Shown here piece after piece: positions 35,001 through 49,554 of a stretch of 64,000 bases of DNA; the stretch's first letter is position 1, and each line of letters starts with the position of its first letter. The DNA comes from Wuchereria bancrofti (Eukaryota > Nematoda > Chromadorea > Rhabditida > Onchocercidae). Under the pieces are notes generated by a model, which was given only the letters and a program-made list of their open reading frames with translations, did no database searches and had not been told where the DNA came from. Position numbers and translations under genes: made by a program. The stretch lies in the NCBI GenBank assembly GCA_005281725.1, contig SSBO01000001.1, positions 10,618,251 to 10,682,250 on the forward strand, given 5' to 3'.

Positions 35001-38000
35001 TTTAAATATTTCATCGTTCACGACAAACAATAATAAAATAAATATTAAATAAGTTATCAATGAACAAATTTGTATTACTAAATAAATAAATTTTATTTAT
35101 TTTTGTATTAATTTAATTAAACTGAAAAATTATACTTACCATAATAATGGAATATGGAAGCATTTTCAACGCATTTCGATGTTTAGCATGTAAATCAAAT
35201 ACTAAACGTTTAGAATATACGCCTGATCGAAGATTAATTATTTCAAACCAATCATTTATTAAATCCATTTCATCACTCCAAATTAATATCGAAATTGTGT
35301 AACGTATACCCAAAACAAATTCAATTTGCTTACTGGAATAAGCAGCCTGAAAAATGAATAAAAAGAAAGGAAAGATTTGCTTTTACTAAATGATTATAAA
35401 ATAAAAAATACAAAAAAAAAAAAAGAATAAATTATAAATGAGTAATTAAAGTAAAACTTTTTTTTTTTGCACTTTAGCAATATATCAGATTATTTTACTT
35501 CGAGATTTAAGTAAGAAAGAGTTTTTCTTTTTGAGTATTTCTTATTTGATAATTTGTTAACTGATTAACTATCAATTAATTAATTAATTCAATTTGGAAT
35601 AAGTCAGTATGAGTCATCAAATTTCAACTTTTATTTATAATAAAAAAAAAGAAGCGAAATAACAATGGAAATTGATTAAATAGTGCTAAGATTTTCCTGT
35701 TTTAATGATATTTTAGAAGTCAAATTAGTATAAAATGTTTTAAGCCTAAGAAAATGACAAATATTAAATGCTATAATTAAGAAATAAAATAACAAATATT
35801 GAATGGAATATGTTTAACAAATAGACAAGCTTTCTCTTTTAGATTACTATGCTTATAACCAAACTATGTTTAAATGATAGTTAAGCTCTCTTTTTAAAAT
35901 ATTGCACTTAAATTGGATTCTTATAATTATAGCATAATAAACTACTGTAGCAACTTACCGTATAGCATAATTTACAGTGTAATGACATACCGTATACATA
36001 ATAACTTACTGTGCTAAGTCGAATTGCTAGCATAAGCGGTTGATCGACTTCTTTGATAAGTGCTAATACTTGAAGCAGCTCACGCCAACCAATACTTAAA
36101 GTTTGAATTAAATTTTTGAAATGAATTATGGTACTTAAAACAAAAAAAGGAATTATAATAGTCGTGGAAAAAATAATTATCAAGTAGGTTTTATTTTTTT
36201 CTAACTTAATATATTTTTATTCTTATTAATTATTGTTTTAAACTCATTGCTGAATTAATTAAAAAAAAAAAATGTTGAATTACAAAAGGAAACACACTTC
36301 AGTTGTGGAATTGTCAATTCTGATAGATTATTTTTTGTCCAACCAATTGAAAGCGTTGCATCCGGGAAATATTCCTTTGCACTATCAATAAATTCAACTG
36401 CATCTACCGGCATCTAAAATAATTAATTAATAAATGAATTATCAATTATCAATAGTACAATACCAATACCAACAACAATAATAACTTTAAGAGTAAAAAC
36501 AATAATAGTAATAATAATTAATACTAATAATGATAATGACAATAATAGTAATAGTAATAATAGTAGTGACAATAATGTAAAGTTTTAATCATAATTTATG
36601 ATTAGGTTAAGAAAATATTTAACCTAAATTTGTAATTTCTTTTCCTCATGTACTTAAATCTTAAAATCACAATGAAATTCATAATAATTTTTATGCTTCC
36701 AGCAATAGTGAAAGGATTTAACAAATTAAAACAGAAATAAATTAGTATTATTTCAGCAAAAGAAAACTGTCAACTATATTATGAATATTTTTCATTATTT
36801 AAATTATAATAATACAATTTATATCTCATATATTTATAATAATGTTTTCTTTTTTTCTAATTATTATAAAATAATTTAGTAATGAATTTAGTAAAGTTCA
36901 TCATATCATAATTACTTTTTATCCATCAAAATTATAAATGTAAAATTTGCAAGCTTTTAATATTTGTGATAATTTAAATTTATATGATAATGATAAAATA
37001 ATTTGATAATGATTATAATTATTACCTCTTTACTTCTAGGTGATCGAAAGACATTTGCATGTAATACAACAGGTGAAGAAATTTCGTCACTTGCAGCAAA
37101 TAAATATTGCAATACTGGACGAACTGCTGCTGTTGATCGAACGTTAATTTTAATTACTAAAATATAATTATCCTTTTTCTATCTTTTTTTTCTTTCTGAA
37201 AAAGACTGGAAAAAATATTTATTTATTTCTTTTTTTTGTAAACAATTTTATTTATTTTTTTTTTTGCCACTAAATTGCTAATATATTTTAATTAAAAAAT
37301 TGAAAATATTCCTTTTGATATATTCAATAATTTATTATTTCAAAACATTTAATTAATACAATAATTAAATTAATTTTTAAAATTAGTGCATTAAAAAAAA
37401 GTCCATTATATTGCAAATTTTAATCTAGTATCGATAAGTATCATTTAAGAAAATGAAAAAATTATTCCAGATCTCAGTGTAGTTTATTTGTAATAATCAG
37501 TTATTTATTAAATTATAAAATATGACTAATTAATTAAATAAAAGATTAGAATTGATAGAAAATGGAAAGAAAATTATAAAATTGTATTATTTGCAAGCAT
37601 TATCAATTTTTTTTTTTTTTGTTTTCTTAATTAATTATTTTTGCATTTGATTTGATTCAAACATATAATTCAAATTATATTCATTTAAATTTTTAGCAAT
37701 TCTCTGACTATTCGTGTTTAAATATGTTGTTGTGATATAATTAATACTTTTGTTGACAATTAATCTCATTAGATTTAAGTAATCAGAGTAATGGGAAGAG
37801 GAATGCAATGACCTTTCCAAGAACTGTCAATGATTTAGTGGAAAATGATTGATTGATTAATCATAATTATTGATCCCACCAATAAATGACCTTATGGCAA
37901 GATTGTAATTACTGATGAAAATGATATTTTTATGTTATTGAAATGACAATAAGTATTTCGTTCTTTCTTTTTTTTTTTTACAAATTTGTAACATTTATTT

Positions 38001-41000
38001 AAAAAAAAAAAAAAAATTTGTTACTTGAATTGTTTATTTTTTATTATTCAAAAAAAAAAAAAGAATTAATCCAAAAAAAATACTTCAAAAAATTTTTTTT
38101 TATTATCTATTGTAAAATAAAAAAATATTATTCAAAGTTTCAAAAAAAAAAATTGACAAACAAAATTAAACATTTTTCAATGTTACAAAATAAATTTTAA
38201 CATAAAAAAAAATTAGATAAATTTAAAAATAAAAATTTTTAAATAATCAAATTATTGAACAAAAAAAAAATGGAAAAATAAAAGCAAAAAGAAAAAATAT
38301 ATTTAAGGCTTAAAAGAAAAAAAAAAATTTAAAACCTTTGCGCAATTTTGCAACTTCTCGAAGCCATTCCTTAAATGTTATCCGATCGGCAAATTTTAAT
38401 GGTGCGCTCATTAGTGGTATCGCTCGATTATGATGCTTTCGTTGATGATAAAGAAATACATCGCCTTCAATCATTGTACTTCGTTCCAAAATTGGTCCTA
38501 AAAAAAAAAATTTAAATATTTAAAAAAACAAAATTTTTTTCTCTTTCTTTTAAATTTTAGTCAATAAAAATGATAAAAGAAAAAACATTTATTTGTAGTA
38601 GATTTATTGATTTGTTTTGAATTAATTTAGTTTAATAAATTATTTTATTTTATTTCATTGTGTGTTTTTTTGTTTTAAAATTTATCACAGAAATGTTTAA
38701 TGTTGTATTATTTATTCGTAAAATGAATAAATTTTTTCTTCTTTGTTTGAAAATTAAATAAAAAAAAACGAATTTTTTAAACAATTATTTATAATTTCAA
38801 AGTAGAAATTTGTTTGTTTTTTTTTTTGAAATAACTAAATTAAATATTTAGAATTAGAAAATTTTATCATAGTAAATTAAAGATAGCAATTTTTACTCTT
38901 CTTTTCTCCTTTTTTTTTTTGAAAATTCTTTCATAAGTAAAAATTATTATTATATTATGCGAAAGATTAATTATTTCAGTTTTTAACCTTTGATTTCACT
39001 TAATTTTAATACGCAAAAAAAAAAATTTATTAGCTTATTTCTATTAAAAATAATTGGGCAATGAATATTAGCAATAAATTATATTGGCTAATAATATGAT
39101 TAATTATGTGAAATGTAATATTATAAATTATAGAAGAGTGAATCTTATCTCTTTCAATTTTAAATTTTTAGTTTAATTTCTGTAAAATTTGCATCATCTA
39201 TGCATCATCTAATTTTAAGCCATCCAATAATTTCATGCTAATAAATCAAATTTTTGCTAATATATTAATTAAGCCAATTTATTGCATATTCAAATATTAT
39301 ATATGCCATATGCTACTGATTGCTAATCCTCAACTTCTAATTTCATCATCAATCAAATTTTTAAGAAATTAAAAACGAAATGTTTAATTCAAGCTTCAGA
39401 AAAAATTTTGTACAATTTCATTTTAAAATTTTTGATTAAATGAGCTAGTTAAATTTTCTTGCGGCAAAATACAATGTAACAATTTGCTAATTATGATTAA
39501 AAAATAAATAATATAAAAATGTAAATGAATAATTGGTAAATATCAAAAATTAAATCTATTGAAATTTACTTAACGAATTAATTATTAACAAATGTTATTG
39601 AATTAAAACAAAAAACAAATTAAACATATTCTTTCCCTTTCTTTTTTTCAATGCTTTTTTTTCATTTTTAAGTTTTAATTGCACAAATATTCTACGATTG
39701 TACAACAATTGTTTACTCATTTATTCTCGAATTTTCCTTTTTTTTTTTTCTTTTTTTGTTGAGTAGCAATAAATTTTATATTTATTTTTTAGTCAAATTT
39801 TTGTTTTATAATAATTTTTATTAAGCTTTAAATTTTCGACTAAATTTTGAACTAACAAATTATTTTTGCTACTATCAAATATGGCAAAAATTGAAATTGA
39901 ACATTTTCATGTAATATTTCAATTTAATTTTTTGTAAATTTTTAAAACTATCAAAATCACTTTTTCTTTTTTTTTTGTTCTTTTCTCTCTCTCCCTCATA
40001 CATTTTTTCTTCCTATTTCACTTCCAATTTATTTCATTTCCAATATTATTATTAATTACAATATCGAAATACTTATAACCATTAAGTTGTTCAAGTAAAG
40101 CTGGCCAACTATTAATTCCATGTGCTATTTGTACTTCACCATCACTGCTATCATTACGCCAAATTTCAACAGCTGATACACGTGTTCGTGATACATAACC
40201 TGAAAAAAAAATTTTAATTTTAATTAAAATTAAAACAAAAAAATTAATTGCAAAATTTTTTTTCTTTTCATTTTTTGTTAAATTTAAAATTTATAAAAAT
40301 GAATCAATTTAATGATCAAATAAAGAGTATTTTCATTTCTCTTTTTTTTTATTTTTTTGGTAAAATACAAAATTGCAAAATTTTTTCTCTTTTCATTTTT
40401 TGTTAAATTTAAAATTTATAAAAATGAATCAATTTAATGATTAAATAAAGACTATTTTCATTTCTTTTTTTTTATTTTTTTGGTAAAATACAAATATGAT
40501 TGTTTTGAATGATAATAATATGGTTTGTGTCACATCTTTTGTCATCTGTCCCATATGACATAGTATTATCATTGAGTTTTCCCGAGAGAGAGGTAAATGA
40601 AAGAGTAAAAATAGACAGAGGAACAGTGATAAGGAATGAATTACAAGTTTACTTTAGCTTTATAAACAAATGCAATATGAATGAATAATGATGTGTTTAA
40701 ATTTTTCTTTATATATGTTTAAATTTTTAATCTTTTCAAACTATACGAAATATTCGAAAATATTTTTGAAATCCCCCCCCAAAAAAAATAATAAAAATAA
40801 CAATTATTGCAAATAAGCAAATTGTTTAATTTAGAAATTCTAATTTAAAAACTTAATTTAAGAAAGAAAAAAAGAAAGAAGAAATTTAAAAATTTTTAAA
40901 AAAAGTATCAATTAATCAATCTACTCAATTGCGCATAGAGTTCTTTCTTTTTTTTTATTTTGAAGTACAGAAATTATTACAAGTAAGTAAACAAATTAAT

Positions 41001-41975
41001 TAGTATAACAGTAATGAAATCATTTTACTTGAATGATTAATTGATAATAAATAATTTATGTTATAAATAATAATTCATTCAATCGTTTAAAAAAATATTA
41101 TTATATTCTTTTTTTTTTTAAAAACTTTTAGTATTTCCTATATATTTCTTTCATTTTTAAAACTTTTTTTTTTCTTTTGAAAGTAACAATAATTTGATAA
41201 GTTAATTTGAGAAATATTCTTTAATGATAATCAAGAAAATTGGAATATAAACATTTTGTGTCGCATACTGATTTACAATCATTGTCATTGTTGCTGTCAT
41301 TGTCATTTGTCGCTTTTTTTATATTCCATAACGAATAAAATTGCATTGTTGTCATCAAATGGTAAATTTATTTAACACTTTAACTTCTACACTTTTTTTT
41401 TTCGTCAAATATTTATTTTAGTAAAAGTTTTATGTTTTAGTTTTTTTTTTTTTTTGAAATTTAAATTATAAAATAATAATTTAATAACTGAAATCAGTAA
41501 AAAATCAAACACAATAAATTATGTGTTGAAAAGAAAAGATAAAATAAAATACATTAAATAGATTTTTGAGAATTATAAGATACTACTAAAGCATTATCAA
41601 ATTATAATATAATTAATTTGATGTAGAGATCATAAATATTGTTGAATATTTTAGAACATTTAATATTTAATTTTAAAATATACAATAAGGAAAGCTAGAA
41701 AGAAAAATTGTAATTCAATTGAATCAAATATTCCTTTTATTATTATTATCATCATTATTACTATTGTTATCATTATCAATATTGTTATTATTTTTTGATT
41801 ACCAAAATTGAAACTTTAAATTTTAATTTTTAATTAGTCAAAAAAAAAAAAATTAAATGAAGAGAAAAAAAATAAAGCAAAATAAAAATAATAATAATAA
41901 CAACATACCGTAACAACCACTTGCTATCAAACCAACCAACGATAGCGAATAGAAAATAAAATTGAAACAAAACAT
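32080..41975 (-). CDS. Menorin / FAM151 family protein (DUF2181), secreted or membrane-anchored
   Basis: Twelve minus-strand exons: 41975-41909, 40199-40080, 38497-38336, 37156-37026, 36413-36298, 36133-36010, 35346-35140, 34044-33865, 33341-33219, 32759-32632, 32533-32438, 32230-32080. All are phase-consistent, giving 534 residues. Residues 1-23 look like a signal peptide. FAM151 landmarks in order: AHGINS (His49), MIEGDV (Glu73, Asp75), [13 protein letters not shown] (117-124), VVLHANVF and [11 protein letters not shown] (176-186). A C-terminal domain and a hydrophobic last 20 residues ([15 protein letters not shown]) resemble a membrane or GPI-type tail. C. elegans menorin (MNR-1) is an epidermal cue for dendrite branching; orthology to it is not shown here. 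The exon 2 donor (AATG|GTTATA) is weak but the only phase-compatible one for the good exon 3 acceptor. Confidence 0.88.
34527..34548 (-). other. SL1 spliced-leader sequence embedded in an intron
   Basis: The minus strand carries a 22-base sequence identical to the nematode SL1 leader except for A instead of G at base 2 (it begins GATTTAATTACCC and ends CAAGTTTGAG). It is immediately followed by GT, as the leader is in an SL RNA gene. It sits in intron 7 of the menorin gene, on the sense strand. The following bases (GTTTCTCTCGATAAAAAAAT) do not resemble the SL RNA body I know, and no clear Sm site or terminal stem is visible. It is probably an SL RNA gene fragment or a leader fossil. Confidence 0.8.
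40247..40494. repeat. 125-bp tandem duplication in menorin intron 2
   Basis: Two direct copies, starting at 40247 and 40372, share TAAATTTAAAATTTATAAAA, ATGAATCAATTTAATGAT and GGTAAAATACAAA with few changes. They lie in the intron between exons 2 and 3 of the menorin gene. No coding potential. Confidence 0.85.
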
Positions 41976-44900
41976 TAGCTTCTGGCGCTATTGTACTGTT
42001 TACTTTGTTTTAAGTCAAATACTGTAAAAGCGCACAAATACATTCCAATAATTCAATGTTCGCAATTAATTTCATTTCATTCCATTTTCTTTTGTCGTAT
42101 TTTCTCAATAATATCGTAATTTTATGATCATAAAACTGAAATAAGCACAAATATAAATTTAAAAATTAATTTGTAAATATTCAAATTACGGTCAAAAAAA
42201 AAGGAAAAAGAAATAAAAAAAAAATGAATGGATGAAATGCGAAAACTTCATCATTAATCAAAAAATTAAATATTTAAATAAAATATCATTGAAAAAATGT
42301 TAGAATTGAATTTTTATATAGAAACTATATAATATTAATTGTAATTAATTTATTTTCCTTAAAATATTTTTCACTTATTTTGTTATGATTTTACTAAATA
42401 CTTTGTACTAAAATATATTATTTTAATATTTCTATTCTTTTGCCATATATATGTACTCAATTTAAAATTATTTAATTCAATTTCTATTTCATTAGAAAGT
42501 ATTTAACCTAAAAATCATTCCTTAACTAAACAAACAAAAAAAAAAAAAAAGTTAAAGATGACGAAGAGAATTTTAAATGTCCTTGAACGTTATACCAACA
42601 TATCATATCGAAATGTGAAAATGAAAAAAAAAAAAAAAAAATGACATAGTGCCCTCTCCTAAAACTATTTTATTCTTACTAATAGTTAATCGATTCAAAT
42701 ATATGACAGAATAAGTTAAGTTTAAAGAATCAATTGAATTTAAATTTAAACGATAGAAATGATAATTATATCATAATCGATTAACTTATTAAATATTTAT
42801 TTACTAAATTTACCGCATTTCAAAATAAGTGTTTGTTTATTTTTTTTTCTCGTAATAAACTTTTATTTTGTCAACAAAAGAAAAAAAAAAATGAATAAAA
42901 GCAAGAAAGAGAGAGATAGAAATGAATAATTTCATTGGATTCAACACAACATAAATTCATGAAATGAAAGAAAGAAAGAAAATGAAATCTTTTTTTAGTG
43001 TAATGTTAGGAATTAATAAATTATTAATGTGAAATTAATCAAAAACTGATAAATATTAAAATTTAAATTTTTTATTAAAACTAGATTAAATTAAAAATTC
43101 AAAATTTTTTTATTCTTATTTACATTTTTAATTGAATGTCTAAACAAATTTTTAGAATTAAAAAAAAAAATTAATGTTTCCTAATCAAAATTCTTAATCA
43201 AAACAATTTTTACCAAATTTAAATTTAATTTTTGTGCAATTTAAATTTGTTTTGTAAAATTTTTAATTTCAAATTTAAATTTCAGCATAGTATTTTTCCA
43301 ATACAATTTGAATGTTTTTTTTCAAATTGAAATTTTAGAAAAATAATCTATTTTTTTTAGTTTTATTTATTTATTTTTGTCAAATAAAAGTGATCAAAAC
43401 TATTTCATCGTTTCATTGCTAGGAAAAGTGTAATAAACTAGAAATTTTAGGAACATTTGGCCAGAAATAGGAAGTTTAGTTCCTTGTGGTTTAGATTGTG
43501 TTGATTGATAAGACGATTGACCCCAACTCTCCCTCTCCCTCTCTCTCTCTTTCTACCTTTTATTTCCATTTGACCTTCTGTTACCTTTTATTTCTACCTG
43601 ACCTTCTGTTACCTTTCATTAGTTAGCAAATACTACAACATTAAACATATGTTATCACACTTTAAATTCATAATAAATTTTGTAAATTAACAGAAAGCGA
43701 AAATTGTAAACAAAAAATCAGTTTATTATTTATTTATTTTTTTTTACAAATAATTTCAATTATAAAAAATTCAAAATAAAAATTTCAAAGAAAAAAAAAA
43801 AGGGAAGAAAGAGCAGATGTTATAATATAGGTCAAATGAATAGACCAAAAAAAAAAAAAAAAAATTGAAAAAAAAATTTGAAAAAAAATTTTTTGGAGGA
43901 AAAAAAAAATTAAATGAAATTGAAAAAATTAATGCACGATGAACATTTAACAAATTTTTTCATATATTATAAAAAATATTTTTAATGCAAAAAATCTTTC
44001 AAACAATAATCAAATAAATAAAGCAAAAAAAAAAAAAAATCCGAAGCTTTTTTTTTTATTGAAAAAAATAATTATCAGTAAAGATAAAAGGGACCGAAAG
44101 AGTAAAAAAAGGGTTCATTTTTAAATGATTCTCAAAAGGTATCACTGATTTTTTCAGTACTTATTTAAATTCTTTTTTCCAATTATTTTTTTAAAAAATG
44201 TATTTTGTCCATTTTTTTTTTTGGATTAAACATTTTGTTTTGTACTAATTTGTTTTAGTATATCATTTTTTTTTTCATCTACGATTTACCAATGCGTAAT
44301 TTTAGGTTACGTCAAAATTTTATTTTGATATACGTTGTCGGTAAGAAAAGAAAAATCATCCATTTATCAAATAATTGCTAAACTAATCAAATATTTTCAA
44401 AAAAAAAAAAAACGAAAAACCTACTACTAATAAAATAATTGGATATTTTTTTATTTTGACAATATTTTATTGAATTTTATAATTTACAAATTACCATTGA
44501 AATTATTTTTAAATTTTGATAAATATTTAAAATGTTATCTTTTATGATTGTATAATAATTTTAGTTAATTGCTGTTTTTTTTTTCCTCCTTCTATAATCC
44601 TTTCAATTTATTTATTTATTTATTTGTTAATTTGTTTACATATTTATCGTATTGTTTATTTTCTTAATACATAAAAATACTATTTTTCTTCTTTGTCATT
44701 TTCTTTTTAATGCTAATAAAATTCCGTGAACAAGAAAAAAAGTACGATTAATTAGATTGAAATTTTAATTAATGAAGGATTAATTAAACAAAACGAAAGG
44801 GTTACAGTAGTTTAAGACAAATGAAATTACATTGCTTATCAGTAGTCTTTCCAAATATTTCAAATGATTATAACTATACAAATCATCGTTATCATACATC

Positions 44901-45743
44901 TTCTCGGCACATTGCAAATGATAATTCAAAATATAATCAAAATTAAAATTTAGAAATTAAAACTAATCGCCAAAATTCACGATTAAAATTAAGTAATAAT
45001 CGAATTAATTCATATTTGTTGGCCAAGAAAAAAAACATTTATTTAAGCAATCAAAAATAATTCAAATTAGAATTTTATTTTTTCAAGCAAAAGAAAAAAA
45101 AATTTAACATATGATTTTTAACAAAGGACGATTAAAAATAATTAAATTAAGAAAAAAAAAACAAAATTAACCAAAAAATAATTAAAAATAAACTAAATCA
45201 AACAATTGGAAAATAATACAAATTAATTAAATAAATCTTTATTTTTTGACAATAGTTGATTAATTGATTTATATTTCTAGCGAAAAATTCCAAATTAACA
45301 ACAATGTTAATTCTCTAAATTTATTGTGATAACATTTGATGAATTATCAAATGTTATCTCTTAATCATTTATCATCATCGATCAACAATGTTCCGCTACT
45401 TTTACTCTATGATTAGCTTTTACCGACTCTTTTGTCTTAATACATTACTAGCGATGATAACAGTTGTATTACATTTACTTATTTACAATCTAATTCGTTT
45501 GCCTTTCATTTTTCTTTTTTGTCTTTGCAATAATTTTAAAATTTGAAAACTTTCCAAAAAAAAAAAAATTTATTTATTTATTTGAAAATAAACAAAAAAT
45601 TTAGTTGTAAAAATTGACATTTAAAAAATGGGATGAGAAAAGAAGGCTTTTTCTTGCATTAAATTATAAAATAAATTGAAAATCTTATTGGAAAATTTAT
45701 AAAAGATAAGAAATTAGAAAAAAAAGAACGATAAAGAGAAAAA

Positions 45744-46018
45744 ATGAAGAAAAAGAGAGAGAGAGGGAGAGAGAGAGAGAAAGAAAGAAACAAAACTTCT
45801 AAAATAAGTTAATAACAATGGATGGGTAAATCTGAAATGCATCAATCTTTTGCAGTCTATATGGACCGTAAAAAGTGTAAAGCCAGCAGAGAGTGATGAC
45901 TAACCGATTTCCGGAACGGATAACAACGGAATATAAACAGGAACAGCGGAAGAAGAAGGAGGAGGAGAGGAAGGAGAGGGAGAGAAGGGCAAAGGAGAGG
46001 AGGAGGAGGAGGAGAAAA
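45744..46018. repeat. Purine-rich tracts (GA / GGA)
   Basis: Two polypurine blocks: a GA run at about 45744-45790, and a long G-rich purine tract at about 45945-46018 (GAAGAAGGAGGAGGAGAGGA and onward). Such tracts can form triplex structures or act as open-chromatin elements; no function is shown here. Confidence 0.8.
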
Positions 46019-46784
46019 TGAAACTGGGAAAAAAGGATGGAAAATTATGATAATTTGAAATTTTAGAAATAAAAAAAGAAAGTGCTGTAGTATTTCAAAC
46101 TATTAAGAAACTATTAGAAAAAATTTTTTTGAAATTAAATCTAAAATATTACGAGAAAGGGAAGGAAAAAAAGTTAACTTTTCCTTTTTGTTTTCTAGAA
46201 AATTAAAAGATAAATGAAAAAAGGAAAATTCATTTTCTCAAATGCAAATTTAATTCATCTAATTCTTTTTTTTTTGTTTCATTTTCATTTCATTCAATGC
46301 GTATCTCAATGATCTGATAATGGTAATTATTCAATTTGAATAGTGCCATTAAAATTTCTACAAATGTCAGACAAAAAAAAAGGCGCAAAATGAGATTAAA
46401 ATTGTTTTTTGATTGTAAATTAAAAATTTTTGGTTCAATTAAAAGATTTAAAATTTCCTAATTAAAGGAATAATTAATTTTGACATAGACAAAAACATAA
46501 TTTAACATAGTTTTATAAAGTTTATAAATTCGAAATGAATCGAACAATTAAATGACCTGTAACTAATTTGTAAGAAAGCTTTGAATTAATTTGTCTAAGC
46601 AATTTACTCGGTAAATAAAATGCACGCTGTTGACATCATCAATGAATTTGAAAATTTTGAATAATTGCTTTTAAAATCACTGAATTGGAAATGTTATTAA
46701 AAATTTGATTTCTATCAGTAAACAAAATTACAGGAAAGAAAAATATATTTTAAAGAAATATGCAATTACATTAATAATTATAAA

Positions 46785-47115
46785 TAAGTAATAATAACAA
46801 CAATAATAGTAATATCACGAAAGGTACAACTGTAATTATTATTACGATTATTATTATTATTGGTGGAAGTAATATATAAATTTACTACTTCTATTTATAT
46901 ATATGCATAAATTATACTTTTATACTTTACAAAAATATTCAATCAAACTATTCGATGATAATATTATTAATTATGAAATGAATAAATTAATAATATTTAT
47001 CGTTTTTAATCATTATTATTTCATTAGTTATATTATATTTATTATTATTAATAATATTAGTAATATTAAGAAAGGTACAATTGTAATTATAATAATAATT
47101 TTTATTAATAATCGT
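46785..47115. repeat. Interrupted ATT/TAA microsatellite
   Basis: Several blocks of ATT or TAA triplets separated by A/T-rich sequence. A weak duplication is visible: 'atattacgaaaggtacaactgtaattattatt'-like wording recurs as AAGAAAGGTACAATTGTAAT near 47068. An open frame across it is a by-product of the triplet repeat. Confidence 0.75.
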
Positions 47116-48350
47116 AATAATAATAATTTTTTTTTTAAACAAAAACGAAGTAAAGTATACTTGTTGAATAATTTTGTGCCCTTTTTTTTTTTGATAGAAA
47201 TGATGAAAAATTTGAAAAAGTTAGATTAAGTTAGGTTAAATGCCAAAAGTTTAAGTGCCAAGTGATAGTAATTTTGTTAGATTGAAGATTATATGGAATG
47301 GATTGATGAATGCAAAAGGCATCGTGGGACAATTATTTCTAGCCAAGTGTCAAATTCATTTTGTATGAGTCGTAAATGATTTGAACAAAACTGATGACTA
47401 TAAATAAATCATGTTAAAATTTTTCTTCCTTTTTTTCTTTCTTTCTTTTTTCAAACTATTTTGTTAAGCAAAAAAAAAAATGAAAAAATGAAAAAATCAC
47501 AAAAATTATTTAATAATATAAAAAAAAAATCAATTAATGGAAATATTTTAAAATATTCATGAAATAAATGAAAGTTTTAAATTGAACTAAAAACAATTAT
47601 TTTCTCGAATTTTATCAAAAATTAGTTCCTTTTTTTCTTTTTGAAAATTTTTATTGATTGTTACTAGTAAGTATGTTCCAATGTTTGTTGAGTAGATTTA
47701 ATTAAGTTGCTTAATTGACTAACTATACAAATAGTTAATTTAGTATTTCAAAAAGCAAAAAGCAAAAAATTGAACATTTTCTAGTACTTCATTGATAAAA
47801 TAACACAATAATTATCATTTTAAAAATTTTTAATGCTTGAAATTATGATAATCAAAAAGATTTTTTATTAATCAAATATTTTTGCTTCAAATTATTGTAT
47901 ATTTTAAGTATTCCGTTTCATCTCTTTTTTTCTTCATTTTCTACAAATACTAATTTTAAAGTAATTTTCAAATTGAAATCATTATAATTTACCTCGAATT
48001 TTATAAATAAAAAGATAAAAAGGTGGGAGAAAAAAAAAAAGTTACTTTAAGCATTTGTGTCATACATTTTAACATTTTAAAAATACATTTTAAACCAATA
48101 TGACAAAATGGAAAAAAATGTCAACAACAGATTATAGTTGCTTTATATGTAGGAAAATATTTAGTAATAAATGTTAAATTCATTTCTTTCTGGCTATTTT
48201 TTTTTCCATTGTCCTCCATTTTTCTGCTTTTCACCGTCCATTTTCATTCTTTTTATTTACAAAGAATCAATGAGAATGAACATTTTATATTTTATCAAAA
48301 TTCGACAATACTAGCAATTACTGAAATGAAAATGAAGAAAATGATAAAAT

Positions 48351-48736
48351 GACCGATCAGTGATGAAAATGAAAGGAAAATGAAGGAAGTGATAAAATGA
48401 CCGATCAGTGATGAAAATGAAAGGAAAATCAAGGAAGTGATAAAATGACCGATCAGTGATGAAAATGAAAGGAAAATCAAGGAAGTGATAAAATGACCGG
48501 TCAGTGATGAAAAAATGAGAGGAAAATCAAGGAAGTGATAAAATGACCGATCAGTGATGAAAATGAGAGGAAAATCAAGGAAGTGATAAAATGACCGATC
48601 AGTGATGAAAATGAGAGGAAAATCAAGGAAGTGATAAAATGACCGATCAGTGATGAAAATGAGAGGAAAATCAAGGAAGTGATAAAATGATCAATTAGTA
48701 ATGAAAATGTAAGGATAATGATCTGATTAATGTAAA
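48351..48736. repeat. 48-bp minisatellite, about 8 units
   Basis: Units start with GACCGATCAGTGATGAAAAT at 48351, 48399, 48447, 48495, 48545, 48593, 48641 and (degenerate) 48689. The period is 48 except for one 50-base unit that carries two extra A bases. Units 1-4 have ATGAAAGG and later units ATGAGAGG. Because 48 is a multiple of three, reverse open frames arise across the array; the two-base insertion breaks them, so they are not a gene. Confidence 0.93.
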
Positions 48737-49554
48737 TTCGCATAATAACAATAAAATCAAGAAAAAAAAAAAGGATTTTGATTAAAAAAAAAAAGTACGA
48801 GTACGAAATTGTTTCAGGACAACTGAATTAATATATAAATATTTGTTCAAGAAAGAAAAGTATGAAATCTATTCAGAAAAACTCTATTGTTTGTTTAATT
48901 ACGATTTAATTTAAAATAAAGCTATTAATGAGTAATCTCAAAAGTTAATGATACTGTGTAACATTACAATAACATAAGTATATACTTTATACATTTATTG
49001 TAATTTCTAGAAATTTGTTTACTCTTTAATAGTAACCAAATATATTTAATGTATTTTGTTTCATGTAAACAATTCTTGGTGGTATTAATCAAGTATTAAT
49101 TAAAATATGACTTATTCATTTTTAATCATTTTAATTCAGCCGATTTCAATATAATAATGTGAAATACATTTTAGCATTGTTGATATCCACAAATATTTAA
49201 GCAAAATTTAAAATCTTATCTATTAAATGATTGTAAAATTTCAAATGACGATTTTCACAATAATTTGAAAAAATTTTGTTTTTTCTTTTCTTCAGCTAAC
49301 AGAATTATTCATTTATTTACAATACAAGAAGTAAATAATAATTTAATTATAAGTGTATATATAATTATTTAAAAAAAATTAGTTATAACAAATATTATCA
49401 TTATTATTATTGCACTAACAGTTTTCATTTATTTACAATACTTTCATTTATTTATAACATAGTTTTTTTTTTTTTAATATTTTTTCAGTGGTAGTAGTAA
49501 TAATAGTAACAAGTAAATAATAAATCATTAATTAGCAATAATAGTAATAAAATA

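Noticed and set aside
48295..48743. Hydrophobic repeat open frames across the 48-bp minisatellite
   Set aside because: Frames exist because the unit is 48 bases. They are interrupted by a two-base insertion and have no start or splice context.
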